Assembly: GCF_905404315.1 (NCBI RefSeq)
Contig: NC_066311.1
Coordinates: 7,254,001 to 7,318,000 of the forward strand
Origin: Leptidea sinapis
Lineage: Eukaryota; Arthropoda; Insecta; Lepidoptera; Pieridae
Length of the DNA stretch: 64,000 nt
Direction: 5' to 3'
The notes below the pieces were generated by a model. The model did not search any database, had not been told where the DNA came from, and saw only the letters and a program-made list of their open reading frames with translations. Shown piece after piece: positions 41,655 to 52,774 of this stretch. The stretch's first letter is position 1. Each line of letters opens with the position of its first letter. The translations under genes were made by a program, and so were the position numbers.

Positions 41655-41950
41655 TTCATTTTTAATCGACTTCTACAAAAAGGAGGAGGTTTTTTTATGT
41701 TTATTACCTTAGAACTTTCGACTGGATGAACCGATTTAGATGATTCTTTCTTTTTTTGAAGGCTGCTGCTTCCCGTGTGTTCTAGATCTGACAATGGCAT
41801 CCATGATAATACCATAACTCTTAAATTTGCTATAAATATATGCGCGACAAATCCACAAAATGGAAAATATCTATTGTTTTGGTATGAAAAATAAGTTAAA
41901 TATGATAGTATGGAACCCATCATAAGCTATTCCGACTCGTAGTTGACTGG
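41655..41950. repeat. Repeat fragment with CGACTTCTACAAAAAGGAGG end
   Basis: ATCGACTTCTACAAAAAGGA and GGAGGTTTTTTTATGTTTAT resemble the common CCGACTTCAAAAAGGAGGAGG end of lepidopteran repeats. No partner of full length is present. Confidence 0.35.
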
Positions 41951-42424
41951 TTGTTTAAGTATATCGGTAGATACAGAATTAGGCTTAAATAGCAATGCGG
42001 GTTCAATTATCAGCCATTATGTTAATGTTACGCGAGCAGAGCTCATCACTGAGCCGATAGCGACAGTTGCCCCATTTTGTTAATCGTACTTTTAATTTGC
42101 ACGACGTATCAATAAACGAATGAAAACTCATGTTACAGAATCGAAATGTTATTGTTAATAAGCGTATAATTTACAAACAGTGCTGTTATATACATTTTTG
42201 CACGTAGGCATTGTTTCATTTTTGTTTGTAACATATTTAAACAATACACTTTTTATGTGACGTGTGACTATAATTATGGTTTAATTATCAAATTAATTGC
42301 TGTTTATTTTTCCGTAACAATGATATTTTATTTATATGTGTGAAACTCATGTTAGTCAAATGAAATTTTGTTTTTAACAAACATAGTTTTGCAAAATACG
42401 CTGTTTAAAAGACAACTAAATGAC

Positions 42425-42535
42425 ATATTATAGATACGGTACGACTTTAGTTATTTTCGTAGTATTGTCCTATAGTATATTATTTTAGGGATATGCAGAC
42501 GATGTTAATACCATCTTTATACTGTAGAGTGCTCT
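42425..42535 (+). mobile_element. Relic of the 46851-type LINE
   Basis: TTAGTTATTTTCGTAGTATT, GTCCTATAGTATATTATTTT and GATGTTAATACCATCTTTAT align to 46940-47035, where the frame reads MSYGILLWGSAADINTIF. Only about 100 bp remain. Confidence 0.55.
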
Positions 42536-42780
42536 ACGCCCAATAACGCTATGTATATGGCTCAGATCCGGCTCGAAGGACCATGAAAAGAGTGTACTTA
42601 GGGGTAGATATATATATTGGTTTTTATGGTAAAAATATTTATTTTTTTAAGGTACTAAATTAAACTTTGACACGTTAAATAACTTTAATTCATAGTTCTA
42701 GTTGTGAGTACGCGGATCTCTACTATTAATTGGTTACATTGGTTAAAATGGTAACTGGGACCGGCCTGATCAATTGCTAA

Positions 42781-43072
42781 AGGCGTACTATCCCCACCAT
42801 AGCATTCCCACCATCTGAATGTGTGGCGGTCCTCCACAGTGCGGTTCAAGGAACTTTCTTCCTCGTGCTACAAAGCTGTGGAATGAGCTTCCTTGTGCGG
42901 TATTTCGAGGACAATACGACATGAGTACCTTCAAAAAAGAGCGTACACTTTTCAGGCCGGCAACGCTCTTGTAATTTCTCTGGTGTTGCAAAAGAATGTG
43001 GCGGCGGTGATCACTTAACACCAGGTGACCCGTACGCTTGTTTGGCCTCCGTAAAAAAGGCAAGTATGTCAA
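42781..43072 (+). mobile_element. HHLDVW-type LINE 3' end
   Basis: CACCATCTGAATGTGTGGCG, CTACAAAGCTGTGGAATGAG and GGCGGCGGTGATCACTTAAC mark the family's coding end and 3' UTR, ending TCCGTAAAAAAGG. Frameshifted relative to 43879-44440. Confidence 0.7.
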
Positions 43073-43559
43073 CCCATGACAAATGGATTCAAATTCAAAT
43101 ATTTCTATTCTAAATAGGATATGAAATCACTAATTATTAAACGATAAATTGCTAATTCCATCGTTGTGATTTCAAACCAGATGTATCGGAAAAAACGACA
43201 GGTAAGAGACACAAATACAAAAGATTGTAGGATGAAGCCGGCAAAGAATGAGACATAAATTTGCATACTATTTTATTTTTATGTATGACGCGAGTAGGTA
43301 TACCTTAATATATATTCTTACGCATCACACGTCATACGCACGACTTATAACTGCATAGACACCAGGAGAACATAAATATGGTAGCGGTGTTAGTAATGTC
43401 TTTCATAGCGGTTGAAATCATGTGTCATCCTAGCAACATGTACCAGGGCTTCATATGCAGTTTAGAGGTTCATGCACAATGCAGGTTTCACTTCTGACAT
43501 GTGTACTTTGTACACGCGCAATTATTTTAATACAATTTCATTACAATCAAATTTATTAT

Positions 43560-44912
43560 TTCAAAAACCTGAGGGAAGTTCATAATCGCTGTCTTCCTCT
43601 CTGGGACTTGACTGTGAGTATATAATATGTCTTACATAAAAACAATAATTAAAAACCATTATCTTAATGACTCTGATTTAAGGAAAATACGGCCGGTAGT
43701 AACATAGAATGGACGTAAGTATTTAAATACAAACGGTAGCATTATTATTATCAGCAATATTATTATTAATAAGACTTATATCGCATGGTTATCATTTTGT
43801 TTATGTATCTAATTGTAATCATAAAAATATAAAAGTTTTGAAACGTCTGTCGAAATAAGACAAAAATTTCATAAGACCAAATTGGCTTCCAAGAAGCTGG
43901 GGGTCATTAATAGAGCACCTCAATACTTCAGGCCGGTCCACATTCTAGCGCTCTACAAAGCGCAGGCCCGGCCACAGATGGAGTATTGCTGTCATCTTTG
44001 GACTGGCGTACCCCAGTATCAGCTCGATCCATTTGACCACGTGCAACGCAGAGCAGCTCGAATTGTCGGGGACCCAGTGCTCTGTGAACGGCTGGATCTC
44101 TTGGCGTTGGGTAGAAACGTCGCTTCATTGTGTGTCTTCTACCGCATTTATCACAGGGAGTGTTCCGAAGAGCTGTTTAACCTGATTCCTGCCGTGGAAT
44201 TCCACCTTCGCACGACACGCCACAAGTTAGGATATCATCCTCACCATCTGGATGTGTGGCGGTCCTCCACAGTGCTGTTTTCAAGGAGCTTTTTTCCTCG
44301 TACTACAAAGCTGAGGAATGAGCTTCCTTGTGCGGTGTTTCCGGGACGATACGACATGGGTACCTTCAAAAAAGCGCGTACACCTTCCTTAAAGGCCGGC
44401 AACGCTCTTGTGATTCCTCTGGTGTTGCCATAAAAAAAAAATAAGACCTACAAAAATACTAATTTTAACTAAACTTAAAATTATGATTAAGATTATTACC
44501 AAAAACATGGATACTAATTAAATAATAATTAAAATACTAACAGACATAATAAGACCCATATCACATGCAGATTAAAATACAAAATGTTTAAATTATGCTA
44601 AAATACATTAAACTTATGAAATAATAATACACAGTTAACTGTGTCGTCATTTTTTGTTACTGTCCATGCTGATAAATCGAATTATTAAATATAATATTTT
44701 CAGACACATCTTCGTTCAAAATGTTTGTATTTTAATACTTACGTCCATTCTATGTAACTACCAGCCGTATTTTCCTTAAATCAGAGTCATTTAGGTACTG
44801 GTTTTTAATTATTGTTTTTATGTAAGATATATTATATACTGTATATATACTCACAATTAAGCCTGTTTCACGGAGAGGAACGCAGAGATTACGAAAACCC
44901 TCAAGCTTTATA
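43560..44912. mobile_element. Large inverted-repeat element interrupted by a LINE
   Basis: The left arm 43560-43735 (for example CTTACATAAAAACAATAATT and AGGAAAATACGGCCGGTAGT) and right arm 44741-44912 (ACTACCAGCCGTATTTTCCT, AATTATTGTTTTTATGTAAG) are imperfect inverted copies of about 170 bp. The spacer contains a later LINE insertion (43879-44440). Without the LINE the element would be about 0.8 kb. No transposase was seen, so it is a non-autonomous or fold-back element. Confidence 0.65.
43879..44440 (+). mobile_element. HHLDVW-type LINE, 5'-truncated, with target duplication
   Basis: Flanked by ATAAGACC at 43871-43878 and 44441-44448, an 8-bp target duplication. The frame is open over its whole length: TKLASKKLGVI-type start, YKAQARPQMEYCCHLWTGVP, FDHVQRRAARIVGDPVLCER, VFYRIYHRECSEELFNLIPA, YHPHHLDVWRSSTV and FPGRYDMGTFKKARTPSLKA. 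It ends GGTGTTGCCATAAAAAAAAA; relative to other copies the 3' UTR between GGTGTTGC and CATAAAA is missing. It is the best-preserved copy of the family here. Confidence 0.85.
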
Positions 44913-44937
44913 AATAATAAACTTTATTGTGCTTTTT

Positions 44938-45412
44938 TTTATGGAATAGGAGGACTAACGAGCCTACGGGTCACCTGGTGTTAAGTGATCACCGCCGCCC
45001 ACATTCTCTTGCAACATCAGAGGAATCACAAGAGCGTTGCCGGCCTTTAAGGAAGGGGTACGCGCTTTTTTTGAAGGTACCCATGTCGTATCGTCCCGGA
45101 AACACCGGAGAAGGAAGCTCATTTAACAGCTTAGTAGTTCGAGGAAGAAAGCTCCTTGAAAACCGCACTGTGGAGGACCGCCACACCCAGATGGTGGGGA
45201 TGATATCCTAATTTGTGGCGTGTCGTGCGAAGGCGAAATTCGGCGGCAGGTATCAGGTTAAACAGCTCTTCGGAACACTCCTCGTGATAAATGCGGTAGA
45301 AGACACAATAAAGCGACGCCTCTACGCAACGCCAAGTGATCCAGCCGTTCACAGAGCACTGGGTCCCCGACAATTCGAGCTGCTCTGCGTTGCACGCGGT
45401 TTGCTGAAGATT
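44938..45412 (-). mobile_element. HHLDVW-type LINE, minus copy
   Basis: Reversed: RAARIVGDPVL..., RCVEASLYCVFYRIYHEECS, EELFNLIPAAEFRLRTTRHK and LGYHPHHL, then shifted frames to FPGRYDMGTFKKSAYPFLKG and the 3' UTR with CACCAGGTGACCCGTAGGC. It lies inverted to and 500 bp from 43879-44440. Confidence 0.8.
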
Positions 45413-45419
45413 AATTTAA

Positions 45420-46440
45420 AAAAAGCGGCCAAGAGCGAGTCGGACTCGCCCATGAAGGGTTCCGTAGCAGCAAGTATCATAGTATAAAAGATTATGATTT
45501 ATAGTAGGGAAAATTATATTAAATTTTTCAAATGGAAAATGCAAAAAATCTTTGCTCAAAACCATACAGTGCAAATGAGCTCTCATCATTTATACGTAAT
45601 AAAAAATACTACTTACTAGATCTCGTTCAAACCAATTTTCGGTGGAAGTTTGAATGTTTTTTACATAGTTTGGCCCAGTAGTTTTCATTTTATGAACATT
45701 TATATGAAAATTTTCGTCTACTTGGATGACATAATTGTTTTCTTTGTACGGCTTTTTTTTGGGTTTCCATTCAAGTTGATTATATATTATAATTAACCGA
45801 CACTAAAACGTAAAAAATAAAAAAAAAACTACATTTAAAAAAACCGACTTCAAAAACTGAAAAGTATCAAATAACTAAAAATTTAATTTAATATACCTCT
45901 TATGCAAACCTTTACCTTTAATATTAATAAAATACTATTATTTGTGTGTACTACATATTGATAGCTTTGAAGTCGGTGCCAAGCCAAATGTAATAAAGGT
46001 ACCTACACTCGCCACGCGTGACTTTGAGCGGGATAGCTTCGTCTAGAAAAAAACAAACCAAGCGGACAGAGGCACAAGGCCAGACAACCTAAATAAATAC
46101 AGTAAGTAAGCTGTTTATAATATTAAGTTTTATTTTGTTTAGGGCTTGACACTGGTTTTGAACCTATCAATAGGTAGCACATATAAATAATAGTATTTTA
46201 GTAATATTAAAGGTCAAGGTTTGCATAAGAGGCGTATTAAATTAAATTTTTGTTATTAGATAATTTTCAGTTTTTGAAGTCGGTTTTTTTAAACGTAGTT
46301 TTTTTATAGGAGTTACAGGGCGGGGGACACATTTTACTACTTTGGAAGTGTGTCTCGCGCAAACTATTAAGTTTAGAAAAAGATGATAAATGAAACCTCA
46401 AAATCATTTTTGAATAACTTTGATCGATGTTTTAATAAGT
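45420..46440 (-). repeat. Family G repeat, rearranged minus copy with nested fold-back
   Basis: It begins AAAAAAGCGGCCAAGAGCGA, TCGGACTCGCCCATGAAGGG and TTCCGTAGCAGC, the reverse of the family G right end. AGATCTCGTTCAAACCAATT and (after the fold-back element) TTTGGAAGTGTGTCTCGCGC are further shared words. The left end of the family is missing. Confidence 0.55.
45822..46306. mobile_element. Fold-back element with about 125-bp arms
   Basis: The left arm 45822-45946 (ACCGACTTCAAAAACTGAAA, TACCTCTTATGCAAACCTTT) and right arm 46182-46306 (AAAGGTCAAGGTTTGCATAA, TTTTGAAGTCGGTTTTTTTA) are imperfect inverted copies. The 235-bp loop repeats GAAGTCGGTGCCAAGCC. It splits a family G repeat. Confidence 0.75.
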
Positions 46441-46464
46441 GTATTTAAAAATAAACTACTAACT

Positions 46465-46545
46465 AGATAAAATTTTGTTTTCAAATTTCATTTGTGTATT
46501 AATCCCAGAAGTGAGGGTTATCATTTTAAAACATAACAAATTGAT
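46465..46545 (+). repeat. Fragment of the tRNA-containing repeat
   Basis: ATAAAATTTTGTTTTCAAAT, TTCATTTGTGTATTAATCCC and AGAAGTGAGGGTTATCATTT match the edge and body start of the unit. It is cut off after ACATAACAAATTGATT and the tRNA-like part is absent. Confidence 0.6.
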
Positions 46546-46741
46546 TACTATTATTTAAATAATTCAACAGTCGCCAAGCTTCCTACCATCTCCTCCTGAT
46601 AATTCTGTCGTCTATCTTTCGCAAAGATGTACTTCATATATATTTTTTGCACACTTTGACAATACCACCAATTTGGAGCTGTTTAAACTGAGAAGAAATT
46701 GCCTTTTTCCAAATCTGAAATTTACTTACAAGACAATTATC

Positions 46742-47828
46742 TAATCTATAAAATTCTCATGTCGCAGTGCTTGCAGTTAAACTCCTTCGAAACGGCTTGA
46801 ATCGGTCAAGTCTCATGAAATTTTGAGTGCATATTGGGTAGGTCTGAGAAATTGCAGTGGGGCCCCCATATTGAAGGATTGGCGAATAGGCTTAGTTCTG
46901 CAGCATATGCGGTTAAGGAAATTAGACGGTTAACTGACATAGATACGGCGATATTAGTTATTTTCATAGTATTATGTCCTATGGTATATTGTTATGGGGC
47001 AGTGCGGCCGATATTAATACTATATTTGTGCTGCAGAAGAGGGCTATTCGCGCGATTTATAACCTAGGTCCTAAAGATTCATTAAGAGAAAAATTTAAAG
47101 AAATAAACATTTTGACTGTTGCTTCTCAATACATTTTTGATAATGTTTTATATGTTCATAAGCACATTGAGGAATTTTCTAGAAACTGTGACATTCATAA
47201 TGTTAACACGAGGAACAAACATAAACTTGCTGTGCCTACTACTCGGTTGGGTCGAGTTAGTAAGTCTTTTGTTGGGCGATGTATATGCTTCTACAATATG
47301 ATCCCAGAAAATGTACAAAACAAATGTGTTACGAAATTTAAAAGAATTGTTAAAAAACGTTTGTGTGGGAAAGGTTATTATAGCATAAACGATTTTCTTA
47401 ATGACACCACGGACTGGGAATAAAGCGAACACCCTCAGGCTCATTAATTATAAATGTTTATTGTACGATATTACATTGTAATCCATATTTTATATTAAAA
47501 AAAAAGCCCGCTGAGTTTCTTGCGCCCATTCTTCTCAGGTCTGAGGCAGTCTCTTTTGAATGGGTGGCAGATTTTGACGTTCAATAAGTGATTTTAAATC
47601 CTATTTTGAATAAAAATATTTGAATTTGAATTTGAATTGGACAACATCTATTTTTCATCCCACTAAATGTTAAGGGTGATCCACGCCAAATTTTTTTTTA
47701 TTTTTTTTAGATTATGAGTCAGCATTAAAAAATACATACAACTTCAAATTTTCACCCATCTACGATCAACAGTTACTTTTGTATCACGATTTTAATATCG
47801 GCAATACAAAGTTTGCTGGGTCAGCTAG
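46742..47828 (+). mobile_element. Helitron-like element split by a LINE
   Basis: The left part 46742-46850 runs from TCTATAAAATTCTCATGTCG to GGGTAGGTCTGAGAA, and the right part 47638-47828 from TTGGACAACATCTATTTTTC to TTTGCTGGGTCAGCTAGT. The minus copy at 58973-59330 has these parts continuous (GGTAGGTCTGAGAATAAGCC), which shows that the LINE between them is a later insertion. Confidence 0.7.
46851..47637 (+). mobile_element. LINE C-terminal region and 3' UTR, 5'-truncated
   Basis: After a frame change near 46965 the frame is open for 149 codons: MSYGILLWGSAADINTIFVL, QKRAIRAIYNLGPKDSLREK, then RLGRVSKSFVGRCICFYNMI and FLNDTTDWE. It is the post-RT end of a Jockey-type LINE. The UTR includes TTTCTTGCGCCCATTCTTCT and ends TTTGAATTTGAATTTGAATT. 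Relatives: 36122-36335, 42425-42535, 47850-48020 (minus) and 53905-54344 (minus). Confidence 0.8.
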
Positions 47829-47849
47829 TATTCATATATTATATTTATT

Positions 47850-48022
47850 CAAATTCAAAATTCAAATTCAAATATTTTTATTCAAAATAGGAATTATAAT
47901 CACTTATTGAACGTCAAAATCTACCACCCATTCAAAAGAGACTGCCTCAGACCTGAGAAGAATGGGCGCAAGAAACTCAGTGGGCTTTTTTTTTATATAA
48001 AATATGGATTACAATGTAATAT
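47850..48022 (-). mobile_element. LINE 3' UTR, minus, inverted to its neighbour
   Basis: TTCAAATTCAAATATTTTTA, ACTTATTGAACGTCAAAATC and GGGCGCAAGAAACTCAGTGG are the reverse of 47450-47637. Together the two tails flank the right part of the Helitron-like element. Confidence 0.75.
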
Positions 48023-48024
48023 GA

Positions 48025-48775
48025 AGTAGTACCTACTATCAATTACATTTACATAAAGGTCAGAACAATTAAAGTATATAAAAGAATAAATATTAATATT
48101 TATATACAGTTTTAGCACTTTTGTATCCATTTCCTAGTTTTTACTTTTTTGATTTATAATTCAATATGGCATTCAATATTTCGATTTATTTAAATTAAAC
48201 TCTACAAAGCGATATGTTGTGGGAGGTTATTGTCAAACCTCACAAAATTAGCCATATGAATATAGGAAGGGAACGAAAGATTATTTATTTTATTTTTTTA
48301 TTTATTCAATAGAAACAAACCGTCACATTCATAAATTGTTTACAGGGTATTAAATCTAGACCTAAATTTCCCTAATTTTCATAACAGCCAATATTGATAT
48401 GAAAATTAGTATGAATGAATGATGAATGAATGATTTATTTATTTAACAAAATGCCGGTACAATAGATCGAAAACAATTTCTCATGAGCCTTATATATTTT
48501 ACCAGTGTAACTGGTGTTTGAATATTACATTAAATTTAAACAAGATAGGATTAAATAACTTTTTAGTTATACTTTTTAATTATAACTTTGTTTGTATAAA
48601 TTATAAAAGCATAAAAATAAAATAAAAGTAATGATTAAAATGTCAACATTATAAAAGTCCAAATCCAATTATTGTCAATAACTTTAAAATATCCTTAACC
48701 GTTACTTAGTCCTTAATTTAAGATAAGATTATCATTATAGAATTCTGAAATATTATAATAGCATTTGTTTATGAG
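48025..48775. other. AT-rich DNA with a possible minus LINE tail
   Basis: ATTTATTCAATAGAAACAAA and CGTCACATTCATAAATTGTT (48300-48345), and again AATGATTTATTTATTTAACA (48428), look like minus LINE 3' ends. No coding part was read. Confidence 0.35.
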
Positions 48776-49608
48776 CAACTCATGAGATCTCCTATGAAAT
48801 TTATAGTCATTGCTTTTTGTCATCAGTGCTTTTATAGTCATCAGGAAGTTTATTATACATATGCCATGTAGTGTGTACTCTTTCCAAATATCTGTTGCCT
48901 TTTAAGAGGCCGAACTAGTTTGTTCCTTCTTTGAGCTCGCAGAGATCTTCTCTCATTCAACTCAACTCATTGTAAGGTTTAAAGTAGCTAGCATTTTTCT
49001 TAACTAGTAATTTCAATTCATATATATATATATATGTAGACAGGGTAAGAGAAGAACACGATACCTCTTAAATAAAGGCCTACAGGTATCCAGTGGTTGC
49101 ACTCCACATAATGCTCTCAGACAGGCTTTTTGTTTTATAAAAACTTTATAAGCAAATACCGAGTTACCCCACAGGATAAGGCCATACCTTAGAAGCGATG
49201 AAACATACCCTTGGTAGGCTATCAATGCAGTTCTCTTATCTGAGGTTTGACGGAGCCGTCTGAGGACATAAACAAACTTGTCCAATGTGCTGCATAGATT
49301 TTCAACATGGGTTGTCCAATTGCAATGTCGATAGTAAGGTAGGTATACTTCCAATATTTATCTAAATTTGATTACAGGTTTTTATATAGTTATAGTTATA
49401 GTTTTTGTATAGTTACAACCTTTTTAAGTGACGCGAATGATTTAAACATGAAAAGGTCTAAGTGGCAAAGTTCAGTATCCATATAATTACACACTCTTTT
49501 GTTAAAACAATTTTTAACATAAACGGTCCTGCTATGCGGAATGCTGAATAACGGTTTATTAACACATTTACGCTCATACATACGGGGTACTCTAAAGGCC
49601 GTTCCCAA
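48776..49608 (-). mobile_element. Overlapping remains of two or three LINE C-termini
   Basis: From the right on the minus strand: VPRMYERKCVNKPLFSIPHS and FKSFASLKKVVT (49608-49396, a LINE end). Then HVENLCSTLDKFVYVLRRLR, YQGYVSSLLRYGLILWGNSV and LCGVQPLDTCRPLFKRYRVL (49354-49013, region after the RT palm). Then SLRAQRRNKLVRPLKRQQ and MYNKLPDDYKSTDDK (49000-48780, another end). Their order suggests successive truncated insertions. Confidence 0.6.
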
Positions 49609-49910
49609 TATAGTATCTACAGATAGAGATAAATTACTACATTCTAATGTCAGTAATTAGCTGTCAATAATCTGAAGCTGTCCCAATATACCCGATAAGA
49701 CATTCGCCTTATATTAGGACGCGTGAATTGCAATTTTCATACAAACTTTTATCGTTGGTAAGCTATACGTCCTCCCATTGACAGACGGCGTATACGGATA
49801 AGGTGAGTTACCGTCGGTCAGTTTATTGGGATAGAAAAGTCAACGATAGTTACGATTTTTAACTAAAGTGGGCCACAACCGGAGATAGACTGAATATTGG
49901 GAACGGCTGT
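49596..49910. mobile_element. MITE, CGGCCGTTCC family, copy 2
   Basis: GGCCGTTCCCAATATAGTAT on the left and AATATTGGGAACGGCTGT on the right are inverted ends. The interior is the reverse of 19349-19657 (AGCTGTCAATAATCTGAAGC, GTCAACGATAGTTACGATTT). TAA flanks the right side and probably the left. Confidence 0.65.
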
Positions 49911-50570
49911 TAATGTAAATGTTATGTAAAAGGCCTGGAACGTCAATCACGTTATTGAGAATTTTGTAAAATATTTTTTGATTGAAGTCTCATACATAGT
50001 CCACATATTCGTGACCAAATCTAAATTTCAAATATCTTCCAAGAACTTTATAATTCCTGAGGGATTTCAAGAGAGTATTATACTAGTTTCCGTCAGTAAC
50101 GTGTAAATACAAGTTTAACCATGACCTTGCTATATTCAACCGTTTTATTACATTATATTATCCTAATAAATTTTTATTTTTATAATGCCAAAGACGCAAA
50201 GTAAATTTTAGCATCTAATTCAGTATAGCATTATAAAAACGTTGCAAGAAAAACAAATGATTTAAAATTTAAAGTAGATAATAAATATTAAGACAATCTC
50301 AAAGTCAAACCTATGATTTATTGAAACGGTCTTAATATCTCGTATATATATTTTGGAATAGATTTCTCGAAAGAGGTTGCTTTACAAACAGAGGAACAAT
50401 CGGTATTAATCTGCATTGCAAGAAATTTGTTTTAAATTCAATTAAAGCTAAGTACCTATAGTGCGTGCTTTTTGCCATGTTAAAGTGTATTTTGTAAGAT
50501 TTTGTGTTCCGGGATTCATATTGTCTCAATGACATGATAAAGAACCTAAAAGTGAAGTAAACGTTTCTTT
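49911..50570. other. AT-rich DNA without recognised features
   Basis: No exon, repeat or RNA gene supported. The short open frame at 50332-50634 (minus) has no recognisable domain. Confidence 0.4.
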
Positions 50571-50574
50571 TTTT

Positions 50575-51030
50575 TTTTTTTTTGGAGAGAAAGAAAATAC
50601 ATTTACGTATTGAGGACCCTGCAACAGGGCCCATATGTCGGACTTACGCGGACACCTCCTACTTAAAATCCTCCTCTATGCTGTCAGCCCTGAAGGCTTT
50701 TACAGTGACATAAGACGTGGGCGGTAGACTACGCAACAACAGTCGCGGGGCGTCTCTTAAGGAGAATCGAACCTCGGACCGGCTGTGTGCTTGTGGGAAG
50801 AAGAGAGAATGACAATGAAGATGAAAGATGAAATGAAGATAAAAGATGAAAACATGAGAAGAACACATTCGCCGGCGAGTGCGGTGTTTTATCGTGTAAT
50901 GTTAGTAAGTGTATATGTATGTGTGCATATAATGTACGTGTTTGTGTTTGTTCTGGAGTGTGTTTGTTGTTGTGTTGTATGTAAGACCGTCAGTCAGTCC
51001 GTGAGCGAGAACATAAACGTTCTAAATATT
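50575..51030 (-). repeat. Unclassified repeat with GC-rich palindrome, copy 2
   Basis: Reversed it matches 27480-27958: GT/CA-rich part, ACATTCGCCGGCGAGTGCGG (palindrome with one change), GGTTCGATTCTCC (B-box-like), GTAAAAGCCTTCAGGGCTGA and the end AATACGTAAATGTATTTTCT followed by CTCTCCAAAAAAA. The poly(A)-like end lies at 50570-50583. Confidence 0.6.
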
Positions 51031-52085
51031 GCCTGCTAGAGAATCCTACCTAAGCCTGGGTTCGCAGTTCAGAAACTCACATGCATGACTAATGGCCTCA
51101 TCTATGGACAAAGGTTTCGTATTCTAACGTTGAAAATGAATCTTATGATATTGCATAACCGTGTTCCACGTTTGCTAGAGTTGGAAGATTCGCGGAGTTC
51201 AGTAAGTAATTATATTTGGTATTGTTGCCAAATCCTTCGAATATATTATTCTTAACAATTATATAACTCAATTTTTTGCTTTGTTAGTCTTAGCTACTAC
51301 TAATGACCACGTAGTAGGTATCTTTATTTTTATAACAAAATTCACAGAATTCACAGAGATTTTATCGCTCATATTAGTCACATGCCAGGTTTTTTTTCCA
51401 GATGTACAGGAACTGCTGGAACAATTCCTTTTTGTCTTTTGTCCGTCTCTACGTACGACATTTCTACATGTTTTTTGATACTCAAAAATTCTATTGAAAG
51501 TTGAAAATCACAAAATTTTGTGCTCAATTAATTCCTTCCAGGTCTGACTATTCATTGAAGAATATTCAGACCGATTGCAAAATTACTAGGGCCGTCAGTC
51601 AAGTTTGTGACGGCCTATCCCAAACTTGAATTTATAAGAATAAATGTAAATGTTAAACGTAAATTAAAATAATAAATAGTATTAGTACTACTATTAGTAA
51701 TCAACTTTGTAATTTTTGAATGAACTCGGTTGTTGTTTCAGTAAACAAACAAAAATCGACAGGAAATGTAATGCAGGTAGTCGAATCATAAACAGGAATT
51801 TTGCCGTTACCAAGCTCAATGAGTTGTTTAGAAAATATTTCTCCAGATCAATCATTTTGCAATTTGAAACTCATATCCTTGCTTAAATTTAGTAGCTTGA
51901 CGTATTTACACAAAATGGAGGACTTTAAACATGCATTGAGTTCATCCGGTGGCATTTACTGTGGAATTAATGTTAATTTTTTACGGAATTCTCCTGGTAA
52001 AAATATCTAGCCGGTTTTTTTTTTTGTTTTCCAGATCTTTCGTAGTTCTGTCTAATGCCTCATAAGGCATCTCCATTTAGCACGG
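51031..52085. other. Intergenic DNA, nothing firmly recognised
   Basis: Contains a short hairpin GGCCGTCA...TGACGGCC at 51591-51616 and a 69-codon open frame (51801-52010) without family resemblance. Confidence 0.35.
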
Positions 52086-52089
52086 CTCC

Positions 52090-52425
52090 TCCTTTTTATG
52101 TGCCATCGTTTATTCATCCCACACTATCAATATAATCATCAGCCGGAAGACGTCCACGGCTGGATAAAGGCCGCCCCCAAAGATTTCCACGACGATCGGT
52201 CCTGCGCTGTCCTCATCCAACGTATTCCGGCTAACTTAACCACATCGTCAGTCCATCTTGGGGGGGCTACCAACACTGCGTCTTCCAGTACGAGGTCGCC
52301 ATTCGAGAACTTTAGTGCCCCAACAGCCATCTGTCCATCGAACTATGTGCCCTGCCCACTGCCACTTCGGTATCGCAATCATTTTATTTTCATTCATCAA
52401 CATACATTGCTGCAAAACCTGTGCC
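52090..52425 (-). mobile_element. RTE-type LINE C-terminus
   Basis: Reversed, the frame reads PPRWTDDVVKLAGIRWMRTA, QDRSSWKSLGAAFIQPWTSS and G, then stop (52139). WTDD...AG..WM..AQDR..W..L.EA is the standard C-terminal end of lepidopteran RTE/BovB-like LINEs, also recognisable at the end of 4960-5995. No RT is left. Confidence 0.75.
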
Positions 52426-52774
52426 ATTACAGAGTTCTTCGAAATGGCGCAGGTCGGAGATTCTTTGCGTTAAATTGTAAATTTTATCTATATAGATAGA
52501 TCATATAGGTACTATATTACATCTCGGGCTTCTCCCATATACAGTAGGGATTTCCCACATACGTATGTACTGTCAAATTGCCAAATTGCTCGAGCCGTTC
52601 TTTAGTTTTGCGCTTAGCAACATTCTATTTTATTTATATAGATTGCTTATACAATTATGGACGAAGCATTGCTTAAATTACTATTTCAAGTTTAGTATCT
52701 GCAGCCTAGCGAAACTCTCTAAGAAAATTCTAAATTCACTAGATTGTACAAAACGCATCATTGTTAAATTAACA

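Noticed and set aside
52098..52499. Plus-strand gene of 133 codons
   Set aside because: It is the antisense of an RTE-type LINE C-terminus that is recognisable on the minus strand.
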